Below the pieces are notes generated by a model. It searched no databases. It was not told the DNA's origin and worked only from the letters and a program-made list of their open reading frames with translations. The translations under genes were made by a program, and so were the position numbers. Of a stretch of 64,000 bases of DNA, positions 56,358 through 64,000 are shown in pieces. How positions within the stretch are numbered: position 1 is the first letter of the stretch; the number at the start of each line of letters is the position of its first letter. The stretch is from the NCBI RefSeq assembly GCF_002583555.1, contig NZ_BEGX01000028.1, positions 111,308 to 175,307 of the forward strand, written 5' to 3'. The stretch is from Pseudonocardia sp. N23 (lineage in GTDB: Bacteria > Actinomycetota > Actinomycetes > Mycobacteriales > Pseudonocardiaceae).

Positions 56358-57785
56358 TCAGTCGGGTGTGGTGCCGCTCACGCCCGACGATACGTCGGAC
56401 AATTTGCGGACGGAAGGGACGGCGAGGTGGTGCGCCGTCTGTTGCTGGAAGACCCGGGCCGCGCGCAACGCGACCGCTTCGCCGTGCGGCGGGGCCATGA
56501 GCTGCGCGGACACCGGCAGGCCGTCGGGGGCGAACCCCGTGGGCAGCGCGAGGCCCGGCGCCCCCGTGAGGTTGCCGAGCATCGTCGAGCGCGACTGGGC
56601 CGCGTAGAGCGGGAACTCCTCCCCGTCGACGACGACCGTCCCGTCGGGCAGCCGCGGCGCGGTCGACGGGCACGTCGGGACGACGATCAGGTCCGCGCCG
56701 GCGAAGACGTCGTCGAGCTCGCGCTGCAGCCGCACCCGGAACTGCTGGGCCAGCAGGTAGTCGACGGCCGGGATCGCGATGCCCTGGGAGATGCGCGAGA
56801 CCAGCACGGGGTCGTACTCCGACCAACGGTCGGCGTTGACCCGGTGCACGCTCGCAGCCTCGGCGAACACGATCCGATAGCCGATCGCGAGCACCTCCGA
56901 CGCCGACGGGATCGTGGCCTCGACGATCTCCGCACCCGCGTCGGCGAGGGACGCGACCAGCGCGTCGATGCCCGCGCGAACCGCGGCGTCGCACATCTCG
57001 GTGAGGTAGCCGCCGACGACGGCGACCCTGATGCCGCGCAGGTCGTCGCCGAGCTCCGGCATGAACGGTGGCAGCTCACCGGCGCGCGGGTCGACGCCGT
57101 CGGGCCCGCGCAGCAGCCCGAACAGCAGTTCCGCGTCGCGGGCGCTGCGGCACAACGGCCCGACCGTCTCGACGGTCCACGACAGCGGCAGGACGCCGGT
57201 CCGCGGGATCGCGCCCATCGTCGGCTTGAGGCCGGTGAGCCCGCACCACGCCGACGGCAGCCGGACCGAGCCGCCGACGTCTGTCCCCAGCCCGAACGGC
57301 ACCGCCCGCGCCGCGACGGCCGCCGCCGTGCCCATCGACGAGCCGCCCGCCCAGCGCCGCGGGTCCCACGGGTTGCGGGTGGCGCCGAAGCGCGGCGGGT
57401 TGGGGCCGCCGACGGCGAACTCCGTCGTCGCGTCCTTGCTGATCGCGATCGCGCCCGCCGACTCCAGCCGGCGCACGACCTCGGCGCTGCGGACGGCGGG
57501 CGCGTCGGAGGAGACCCAGGAGCCGCCGGTCGTCGGCACACCCTCGACGTCGATGACGTCCTTCACCGCGAACGGCACGCCCTCCAGCGGACGGGCGGTG
57601 CCGTCGGCCCAGCGGCGCGCGGAGTCGGCCGCGGCGGCGGTGGCGCGGTCGTCGAGGAAGGCGATGGTGCAGTTCAGGGCCTCGTGGACCTCTTTCAGAC
57701 GCGCGAGCGAGTCCGCGACCGTCTCCCGTGGGTCGGCGCCCCCGCGGAAGGCGTCGAGCAGGTCGTGGACATCATCAGAGCTCAT
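56358..57785 (-). CDS. Amidase signature-family hydrolase (AtzE/GatA-like)
   Basis: A 475-residue amidase with the Ser-cisSer-Lys site: Lys in FAVKDVIDVEGV, cis-Ser in GGSSMGTAAAVAA (Gly-Gly-Ser-Ser-Met instead of the usual -Gly) and nucleophile Ser in GTDVGGSVRLPSAWCG. It cleaves a C-N amide. A 66-residue protein encoded immediately upstream (ATGA overlap) looks like a GatC/AtzG-type subunit, so the active form may be a two-subunit complex as in AtzEG. ATG 57785. Confidence 0.92.
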   Translation of the reverse strand: MSSDDVHDLLDAFRGGADPRETVADSLARLKEVHEALNCTIAFLDDRATAAAADSARRWADGTARPLEGVPFAVKDVIDVEGVPTTGGSWVSSDAPAVRSAEVVRRLESAGAIAISKDATTEFAVGGPNPPRFGATRNPWDPRRWAGGSSMGTAAAVAARAVPFGLGTDVGGSVRLPSAWCGLTGLKPTMGAIPRTGVLPLSWTVETVGPLCRSARDAELLFGLLRGPDGVDPRAGELPPFMPELGDDLRGIRVAVVGGYLTEMCDAAVRAGIDALVASLADAGAEIVEATIPSASEVLAIGYRIVFAEAASVHRVNADRWSEYDPVLVSRISQGIAIPAVDYLLAQQFRVRLQRELDDVFAGADLIVVPTCPSTAPRLPDGTVVVDGEEFPLYAAQSRSTMLGNLTGAPGLALPTGFAPDGLPVSAQLMAPPHGEAVALRAARVFQQQTAHHLAVPSVRKLSDVSSGVSGTTPD

Positions 57786-57982
57786 CGGCCGCGCAGCCAC
57801 GCGTCGCCGTGTGCGGGGTCCATCGGCCAGCCGTCGTCGAGCGGGGCGTCGGCGCGCAACCGGGCCGCGGCGGGCTCGCCGGCCTCGACGGCAGCGCGCA
57901 CGTCGGCGATCTGCGCGTCGTCGAGGTGGTAGCCCAGGCGCTCGGCGAGCGCTGCCAGCGCGACGATGTCCGGCAGGCTCAC
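57782..57982 (-). CDS. Small AtzG/GatC-like amidase partner
   Basis: A 66-residue helical protein that starts with SLPDIVALAALAERLGYHLDDAQIADVRAAVEAG and ends GWPMDPAHGDAWLRGR. Size, two-helix pattern and place before an amidase match DUF4089/AtzG-like subunits that wrap the amidase like GatC. It overlaps both neighbours (GTGA with the acyl-CoA dehydrogenase gene, ATGA with the amidase), so translation of all three is coupled. Function inferred from context and length. Confidence 0.7.
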   Translation of the reverse strand: MSLPDIVALAALAERLGYHLDDAQIADVRAAVEAGEPAAARLRADAPLDDGWPMDPAHGDAWLRGR

Positions 57983-59142
57983 CTGATCACGGCCTTGCCC
58001 GACAGCAACGACTTGGCGACGACGGTGCGCAGCACGTCGTTGGTGCCCTCGCCGATCGACATCAGCGGGGCGTCGCGGTAGAGCCGCTCGACCTCGAACT
58101 CGGTGGAGTAGCCGTAGCCGCCGTGGATGCGCATCGAGTCGGCGGCCAGCTCCATCGCGGCCTCCGACGCGGCGATCTTGGCCATCCCCGACTCGGTGTC
58201 CATGCGGACGCCCTCGTCCATCCGCGACGCGGCCCAGTACGTCATCAACCGGGCGGACTGGAGCTTGACCGCCATCTCCGCCAACCGCAGCTGGACGGCC
58301 TGGAAGTCGCCGATCGGGCCGCCGAACGCGGTGCGCTCGCGGGCGTAGTTCAACGCCTCGTCGTAGGCCCGCTGGGCGACTCCGACGCTGCGCGCCGCGA
58401 TGTTGATCCGGCCGGTCTCCAACGCGGACAACGCCTGCTGCAGCCCGCGCCCCTCGACGCCGCCGAGCAGCTGGGACTCGGGGACGCGGACGTCGGTGAG
58501 GACGACCTCGCACGACTCGGTGCCCTTGTAGCCGAGCTTGCCGATGTCGGCGGTGACCTCGAAGCCCTCGGAGTCGGCCTCCACCAGCAGGATCGACATG
58601 CCCTTGTGGGCGGGCGTCGCCGACGGGTCGGTCTTGACCAGTACCGGAAGCGGGTCCGCGTAGCGCGCGTTGGTGATCCACATCTTGGTGCCGTTGACGA
58701 TGTAGGAGTCACCGTCCTTCTTGGCGACGGTCGTGATGCCCTGCAGGTCCGTGCCCGCGCCGGGCTCGGTGAGCGCGATACCGGTCCGCCGCTCACCGGT
58801 CGCGAGCTCGGGCAGGTACTTCCGCTTCTGCTCCTCGGTGCCGTGGTGGGCGAGCATCCAGCTGGAGACGGAGTGGCTGCCGAGGATGCCCGCGATGCCC
58901 ATCCAGCCGCGCGAGATCTCCTCGAACGTCAGCGCGAAGCTGACGTTGTCGGCGCCGAGGCCGCCGTACTCCTCCGGGATCACCAGACCGAACAGGCCCA
59001 GCTCGCGCATCCCGGCGACGATCTCCGTCGGGTAGCGGCCCTCCCGCTCCCACTCGCGCGCGACCGGCACGATCTCCCGGTCGACGAAGTCGCGCAACGT
59101 CTGCCGGAACAGCCGCTGCTCGTCGTTGAGCCCGAAGTCCAT
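57979..59142 (-). CDS. Acyl-CoA dehydrogenase
   Basis: A 387-residue FAD acyl-CoA dehydrogenase: ALTEPGAGTDLQ and MWITNARYADP (FAD/substrate), GRINIAARSVG, RTAFGGPIGDFQAVQ, IHGGYGYSTEFEVERLYRDAP and the catalytic Glu in SIGEGTNDVLR. It introduces a double bond in a CoA-activated intermediate. The CoA-transferase encoded one base upstream would supply that CoA ester. Confidence 0.94.
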   Translation of the reverse strand: MDFGLNDEQRLFRQTLRDFVDREIVPVAREWEREGRYPTEIVAGMRELGLFGLVIPEEYGGLGADNVSFALTFEEISRGWMGIAGILGSHSVSSWMLAHHGTEEQKRKYLPELATGERRTGIALTEPGAGTDLQGITTVAKKDGDSYIVNGTKMWITNARYADPLPVLVKTDPSATPAHKGMSILLVEADSEGFEVTADIGKLGYKGTESCEVVLTDVRVPESQLLGGVEGRGLQQALSALETGRINIAARSVGVAQRAYDEALNYARERTAFGGPIGDFQAVQLRLAEMAVKLQSARLMTYWAASRMDEGVRMDTESGMAKIAASEAAMELAADSMRIHGGYGYSTEFEVERLYRDAPLMSIGEGTNDVLRTVVAKSLLSGKAVIR

Positions 59143-59143
59143 G

Positions 59144-60367
59144 TCAGTCCTTCCCCACGTCCGTCCGAGAACCGAGCGCTCCCGATCGCCGCAGGGCGGC
59201 GATCCGGTCGTCGTCGTAGCCGAGGCCGCGCAGGACGGACCCGGTGTGCTCGCCCATCGCCGGGGCCGCGCGGGTCGGGGCGCGGTCGTCGCCGGGCGGG
59301 CCGACCCGCACCGCGGACCGCAGCGTCCGGACCGTCCCGTAGCGCGGGTGCTCGGTCTCGGCGATCAGGTCGCGTTCGAGGGTGTGCGGGTCGGTCAGCG
59401 CGTCGTCGACCTCGTTGATCGGTGCGCACGGGATCGACGCCGCGTAGAGGTCGACCAGCCACTCCGCGGCGGTCCGGCCGGCGAAGATCTCCTCCAGCAG
59501 CGGGATGATCACGTCGCGGTGCCGGGCCCGGTCGGCGAACGTCGCGAACCGCGGGTCGCCGGCAAGCTCCGGACGACCGATGACGACGGTGAGCCGCTGC
59601 CAGAACTTCTCCTTCGCGCAGCCGACCACGAGCCAGCCGTCGGAGGCCTCGAAGGCCTGGAACGGGATGAGCGACGGGTGTGCGGAGTGCCGGGTGCGGA
59701 CGGGCTCGAACCCCGCGGTCATGTGCCAGGTCGCCGGGTACGTCAGCAGGCTGACGGCCGTGTCGTAGAGGCTGACGTCGCAGTCGGTGCCGACGCCGTC
59801 GCGGCGCGCCGCGTGGATGCCCGCGAGGAGCGAGATGGCCGCGACGTACCCGCCCGAGTAGTCGACGAGTGAGAGTCCCGTCTTCTGCGGCGGCCCGCCC
59901 GGCTCACCGGTCAGCGACATCCAGCCGCCGAGGGCCTGCAGGACGTAGTCGTAGCCCGGCTCGCGCGACCGCGGCCCGGTCATCCCGAAGCCGGTCAGCG
60001 AGCAGCACACGATGCGCGGGTTGACCTCTACCAGGTCGGCGTAGCGGATGCCGAGCTTCGCGGGCACGTCGCCGCGCAGGTTGGAGTAGACGGCGTCGGC
60101 ACCACGCACCAGGTCGTGGAACACCTCGCGGCCCTCGGGGGTGCGGATGTCGAGGGTGATCGACGACTTGTCCCGGTTGAACGACTCGAAGAACAGCGAG
60201 CCGCCGTCCTCGGCGTAGGGCGGGACGTGCCGGCCGACGTCGCCCCCGACACTCGGGTCCTCGATCTTGACGATGTCCGCGCCCAGCTCGGCGAGGTGCA
60301 TCGAGCCGAAGGGACCTGCACCGTACTGCTCGAGGGAGACGATCCGGACGTCCTCCAACGGCCTCAT
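59144..60367 (-). CDS. CaiB/BaiF family CoA-transferase (family III)
   Basis: A 407-residue family III CoA-transferase: VRIVSLEQYGAGPFGSMHLAELGADIVKIEDP at the N-terminus, SFNRDKSSITLDI, CSLTGFGMTGP, and PGYDYVLQALGGWMSLTG, where the Asp is the catalytic residue that forms the acyl anhydride and CoA thioester. It moves CoA between carboxylic acids. First gene of the seven-gene catabolic operon; its promoter region holds the dyad at 60410-60424. Confidence 0.93.
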   Translation of the reverse strand: MRPLEDVRIVSLEQYGAGPFGSMHLAELGADIVKIEDPSVGGDVGRHVPPYAEDGGSLFFESFNRDKSSITLDIRTPEGREVFHDLVRGADAVYSNLRGDVPAKLGIRYADLVEVNPRIVCCSLTGFGMTGPRSREPGYDYVLQALGGWMSLTGEPGGPPQKTGLSLVDYSGGYVAAISLLAGIHAARRDGVGTDCDVSLYDTAVSLLTYPATWHMTAGFEPVRTRHSAHPSLIPFQAFEASDGWLVVGCAKEKFWQRLTVVIGRPELAGDPRFATFADRARHRDVIIPLLEEIFAGRTAAEWLVDLYAASIPCAPINEVDDALTDPHTLERDLIAETEHPRYGTVRTLRSAVRVGPPGDDRAPTRAAPAMGEHTGSVLRGLGYDDDRIAALRRSGALGSRTDVGKD

Positions 60368-60409
60368 CGCGACCCACCTCCTCGTCGGTACGACACCACC
60401 GCCACGCTA

Positions 60410-60424
60410 AAACGTCAGACGTTT
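60410..60424. promoter_or_regulatory. FadR/GntR-type operator between operon and regulator
   Basis: Perfect palindrome AAACGTC-A-GACGTTT, 43 bp from the CoA-transferase start and 41 bp before the GntR start. It overlaps a probable minus-strand -10 (TAGCGT) and is well placed for repression of the catabolic operon. Confidence 0.7.
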
Positions 60425-60465
60425 GACGGTCAACCGCTCACCAGCGACGGATAGGGTCATCGGCC

Positions 60466-61224
60466 GTGCCCGCCGACGACCCCGCTCGCGCCGCCCGGCT
60501 GCAGGTCCGCCGCGACCGGCCCGCCTACCAGCAGGTCGCCGACGAGCTGCGCACCCAGATCGTCGGCGGACTGCTCCCTGCCGGGGCACGGCTGCCCAAC
60601 GAGGCCGAGCTGAGCCGGTCCTTCGCGGTCAGCCGCAGCACCGTGCGCGAGGCGCTGCGGTCACTGGCGAGCCAGCACCTCGTCGAGACCCGGCGCGGTG
60701 TGCAGGGCGGCTCGTTCGTCGCCGCCCCCGATCCGCAACGGCTCGTCGCCGCGCTCGCCGAGTCACTCGGCCTCCTCGTCCGCACCCCGCGGCTCGGGCT
60801 CGCCGACCTCCTCGAGGCCCGGCTGCTCCTCGAACCCGCCGCGGCCCGGCTCGCCGCGCAACGCGCCGACCCCGGCACCGTCGAGGCGGTCCGGACCGCC
60901 GCACGGGCGCCGCACGACCCGCGCGACCCCAGCGGCTTCGTGCCGCACCTCGACTTCCACACGACGATCCTCATGGCCACCGGGAACCTCATGTTCACGC
61001 TCATGGGCCGGCCGGTGTCCGACGTGCTGCGCACCAGCCTCGACCGCGCCGCCGTCGACCAGGGGGAATGGGCCGCCGTCGACGCCGACCACGCCGCCAT
61101 CGCGGAGCACATCGCAAAGGGCCGGGCGGACGAGGCGGAGTCCGCCATGCGGCAGCACCTCGAGTCGTTGCGTCCGCTCTACGAGCGCGCCGGCCGGTGG
61201 GACGACACCGCGACGAGCGGATGA
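60466..61224 (+). CDS. FadR-subfamily GntR regulator
   Basis: A 252-residue GntR/FadR-type regulator. N-terminal winged helix: RPAYQQVADELRTQIVGGLLPAGARLPNEAELSRSFAVSRSTVREALRSL. C-terminal FCD domain with the expected metal-binding His in HLDFHTTI and in ADHAAIAEHI. A TAGGGT -10 box (60452-60457) ends eight bases before the GTG, with no ribosome-binding site, so translation is probably leaderless. It likely represses the divergent catabolic operon, with a pathway carboxylate as inducer. Confidence 0.92.
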   Translation: MPADDPARAARLQVRRDRPAYQQVADELRTQIVGGLLPAGARLPNEAELSRSFAVSRSTVREALRSLASQHLVETRRGVQGGSFVAAPDPQRLVAALAESLGLLVRTPRLGLADLLEARLLLEPAAARLAAQRADPGTVEAVRTAARAPHDPRDPSGFVPHLDFHTTILMATGNLMFTLMGRPVSDVLRTSLDRAAVDQGEWAAVDADHAAIAEHIAKGRADEAESAMRQHLESLRPLYERAGRWDDTATSG

Positions 61225-61534
61225 TCCTGCACCACAAGCGGTCAGTCGACCGTTCGTCGCGCCGCCACGCACACCTGTGACCGCTCGTCGCAGTACACCC
61301 ATGCGCTGACGTGCTGTCACTGCCGGTCGTCGCACTCATCGGCGTGGTTGCTGCGGATCTCATCACGGAGTGGTTACTTTCGTATAGCCGCTCGGTGCAC
61401 ACGCCGAGCGACGCGCCTGGTCGGCCGTCTCCACCTGCCCGCCGACACTCCCCCAGGTGCCCGCGCTTCCCGGGGCAGGTACGGACGAGGTCGCTCCCCA
61501 TCCTCTTCGCCCGTATGACGGCAAGGACCGCTAC
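61225..61534 (+). other. Leader and promoter region of NlpC/P60 gene
   Basis: After gntR there is an inverted repeat (AGCGGTCA near 61239, TGACCGCT near 61277) that may end its transcription. TATAGC near 61384 is a candidate -10. Positions 61413-61465 match 63185-63237, upstream of the second NlpC-like gene, at about 40 of 53 bases without gaps. AAGGA at 61522 is the ribosome-binding site. No known riboswitch was recognised. Confidence 0.5.
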
Positions 61535-62893
61535 ATGGCTACGCACCGTGCTGTCGCTCTGCTCGACAAACCCGGCGCTACCCGTACTGCTCGCCCCGCC
61601 GCCGAACTGATCGCCGAGTTCGGCGTCGAACTGCCGTCGGTCCCGTCCGACCGTCCGCGCCACGGCAGTGCCCTGCCGTTGCCGCGCACCGATGTCGACG
61701 CCGCACACCCCCTGATCCCCACCCAGGCGAGCCGCCGGCCCGACTGGTTCACCACCGGGTGGAGCGCCCCGGTCGTCGAGACCACCGACGACGCTCTGCA
61801 GGCCGACCGCACGACCGACGAGGTCCGTGCCCGCGTCGCCGCACTGCTCGCCGAGTTCCCCCCGACGCGCGACACCGAGCTCGTCGGCGGCGCACTGTTC
61901 GACGCCTCCGACCGCGCCCCGCTCACCGTCGCCACCCCCACCGACGTCACCGCCACCGACGTCACCGCCACCGGCACCGTCCCCGCCGACGAGATCGCGG
62001 ATCGGACCGACGTCGAGCAGGACCCTGCGACCGACGCCGACGACGCCCCGACCGCCGCCGACCTGCGCGCCATCGCCACCGACCGCACCGGCGCCCGCCG
62101 CGTCTCCGCCGCCCCCGCCGGGCTCGCCGGCGCCACCGCGGCCTTCGCCGTCGAGCAGGCCCGCCGCGCCCGGCTCGGCCGCGTTCCGCACCAGGGTGTG
62201 GTCGCCGCCGCGTCGGCCACCGTCCTCGGGGCCACCGCCGCGGTCGTCGCCGTCACCGGCGGCTTCAACGCCCACGACAGCGCCGCGGACCTCAGCGCCA
62301 CCGTCGACCAGGCCACGCAGCGCATCGAGCTGGCCAAGCCGGCCGAGGTCGTCCCGCCGGTCCAGCTCGGTGGCAACTACGACTCCGCGGCCAAGAAGGT
62401 CGCCGAGGCCGCCGACAAGCACCGCGCCGACGCCACCCAGATCATCGCCGCCGCCCGGGCGCCGCAGCACCGCACCGGCAACGCCGGCGGCGCCGACGCC
62501 GGTGGGGGCAACGGCGGCGGGGCGTCCGTGCCGGCCGTCGCGGGCAGCGGCAAGGGCGCCACCGCCCTGCGTGCCGCGCTCACCCAGCAGGGCAAGCCGT
62601 ACGTCTGGGGCGCCGCCGGGCCGTCGGCCTACGACTGCTCCGGCCTCGTCATGTGGGCCTTCAAGCAGGCAGGCGTGAGCCTGCCGCACTCGTCGTCGGC
62701 GCAGTCGACGATGGGCACCGCGGTCAGCAAGGACCAGCTCCAGCCCGGCGACCTGGTGTTCTTCTACTCCCCGGTCAGCCACGTCGGCATCTACGTGGGC
62801 AACGGCAACATCGTCCACGCGTCGACGGCGGGCCAGCCGGTCAAGATCTCGAAGATCGCCAACATGCCGTTCCACAACGCGCGCCGCCTCTGA
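61535..62893 (+). CDS. Membrane-anchored NlpC/P60 cell-wall hydrolase
   Basis: A 452-residue protein. An N-terminal segment (LIAEFGVELPSVPSDRP) is followed by a Thr/Asp/Ala-rich cytoplasmic region, one membrane segment near residue 230 (VVAAASATVLGATAAVVAVTGG), a helical linker, a Gly-rich stretch and a C-terminal NlpC/P60 domain (about 345-452). Catalytic Cys is in YDCSGLVMWAF, His in SHVGIYVGNGNIVHAST. It should cut peptidoglycan stem peptides outside the membrane. ATG 61535 is preferred, eight bases after AAGGA; earlier in-frame starts lie in the conserved leader. Confidence 0.88.
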   Translation: MATHRAVALLDKPGATRTARPAAELIAEFGVELPSVPSDRPRHGSALPLPRTDVDAAHPLIPTQASRRPDWFTTGWSAPVVETTDDALQADRTTDEVRARVAALLAEFPPTRDTELVGGALFDASDRAPLTVATPTDVTATDVTATGTVPADEIADRTDVEQDPATDADDAPTAADLRAIATDRTGARRVSAAPAGLAGATAAFAVEQARRARLGRVPHQGVVAAASATVLGATAAVVAVTGGFNAHDSAADLSATVDQATQRIELAKPAEVVPPVQLGGNYDSAAKKVAEAADKHRADATQIIAAARAPQHRTGNAGGADAGGGNGGGASVPAVAGSGKGATALRAALTQQGKPYVWGAAGPSAYDCSGLVMWAFKQAGVSLPHSSSAQSTMGTAVSKDQLQPGDLVFFYSPVSHVGIYVGNGNIVHASTAGQPVKISKIANMPFHNARRL

Positions 62894-63290
62894 GCCACGG
62901 GCTCACACTCGGCACGGCACCGGCTCGCGACCGACCGGTGCCGGTTCGCGACCGGTGTCGACGTAGGCGTCCCGGGCCGGGGTCACCGGTGCGGGGCCGT
63001 TCGTCGCGCGATCTTCCGCCGTTCGTCGTGCCCCACGACATCACCCGGTCGTGACGCGCGATCTTCACCCGTGCGCCGCCGTGCGCACACTACCGATGGT
63101 CGACGACACGCGTGCGTCCTCCTGTTCGTCACTCGATCGTGGCTATAAGGTCCGAGACGTCGCCCGGGGTAGTCACCGGGTGGCGCGCCCGATCGGCTGT
63201 CCACACCGCCCCGCCGATCGCTCCCCGGGTGCCCGCGAGATCAGGGGTGGAGCCGGGCAGCGTCGCGCGGGGGACAGCGAGGACGCCTCC
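62894..63290 (+). other. Intergenic and leader region before second NlpC-like gene
   Basis: Starts with a hairpin TGAGCC-ACG-GGCTCA (62891-62905) that includes the stop codon of the NlpC gene. Near-repeats GCGCGATCTTC occur at about 63007 and 63057. GGCTATAAG near 63141 is a candidate -10, and 63185-63237 is the leader block shared with the upstream NlpC gene. No other gene is seen. Confidence 0.45.

Positions 63291-64000
<710 letters not shown>

Noticed and set aside
56326..61224. Possible full Rut pyrimidine operon
   Set aside because: Only a RutA homologue is present at 52866-53918; no RutB-, RutC-, RutD-, RutF- or RutG-like gene was found in this block, so I do not call it a rut operon.
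61225..63290. c-di-AMP (ydaO/yuaA) riboswitch before the two NlpC-like genes
   Set aside because: The gene family and leader length fit and one leader has AGGGGTGGAG, but the conserved GTCAGCTAACC-type 3' block of the ydaO motif is not present in either leader. I kept only the observation of a shared leader.

Overview
This window is about 64 kb of very GC-rich DNA. It has many GTG starts, ATGA/GTGA/TGATG gene overlaps, an IdeR/DmdR-type iron box, a FabG4-HtdX-FadA2-FadE5-like locus and an EphD-type fusion. Together these point to a mycolata-related actinomycete, most likely Pseudonocardiaceae (inference from gene content; no rRNA or other taxonomic marker is present). I found no tRNA, rRNA, CRISPR array, transposase or phage gene.

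Layout. (1) Positions 1-16.0 kb, minus strand: an iron-regulated siderophore locus. One operon, behind an iron box at 8729-8747, encodes MbtH, a salicylate synthase fused to an ArCP-Cy-A-PCP NRPS, a salicylate-type AMP ligase, and a C-A NRPS that runs off the left edge. Upstream lies a six-gene operon with two FecCD permeases, a FecE-type ATPase, a YbtPQ/IrtAB-like pair of fused ABC half-transporters and an alpha/beta hydrolase. (2) 16.1-25.2 kb: ArsR regulator, PEP carboxylase, the 5-oxoprolinase genes pxpABC, VOC proteins with a MerR regulator, and a membrane HAMP adenylate cyclase. (3) 25.2-31.3 kb: a fatty-acyl-CoA locus (MaoC hydratase, FabG4, FadA2 thiolase, divergent TetR plus acyl-CoA dehydrogenase/oxidase). 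(4) 31.4-45.7 kb: single metabolic genes with local regulators (SDR/TetR, map, quinone oxidoreductase, GT1, aminotransferase, EphD fusion, Cys/Met PLP enzyme, Bcr/CflA exporter, PadR/carotenoid oxygenase, an HTH-PASTA protein, VOC, YczE). (5) 45.9-52.7 kb: ABC exporter, DUF151 nuclease, coiled-coil protein, PspA, TerD and a POT transporter. (6) 52.9-60.4 kb: a seven-gene catabolic operon (RutA-like and second LLM monooxygenases, MmgE/PrpD, amidase with a small AtzG/GatC-like partner, acyl-CoA dehydrogenase, CaiB-type CoA transferase), divergent from a FadR-type regulator. (7) 61.5-64 kb: an NlpC/P60 protein and a related gene that runs off the right edge.

The most unusual signals are structural. 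A 40-bp perfect palindrome (17-bp arms, 6-nt loop) occurs inside two unrelated genes, the NRPS A domain and fabG4, in the same reading phase, and the differences between copies are compensated on both arms. Two further families of longer composite palindromes sit between genes. Three short 5'-truncated gene remnants (DinB-like, VC0807-like, DUF1772-like) lie in the gaps. The seven-gene operon with an orphan RutA homologue looks like an undescribed degradation pathway, and the salicylate synthase-NRPS fusion is an uncommon way to start a siderophore assembly line.
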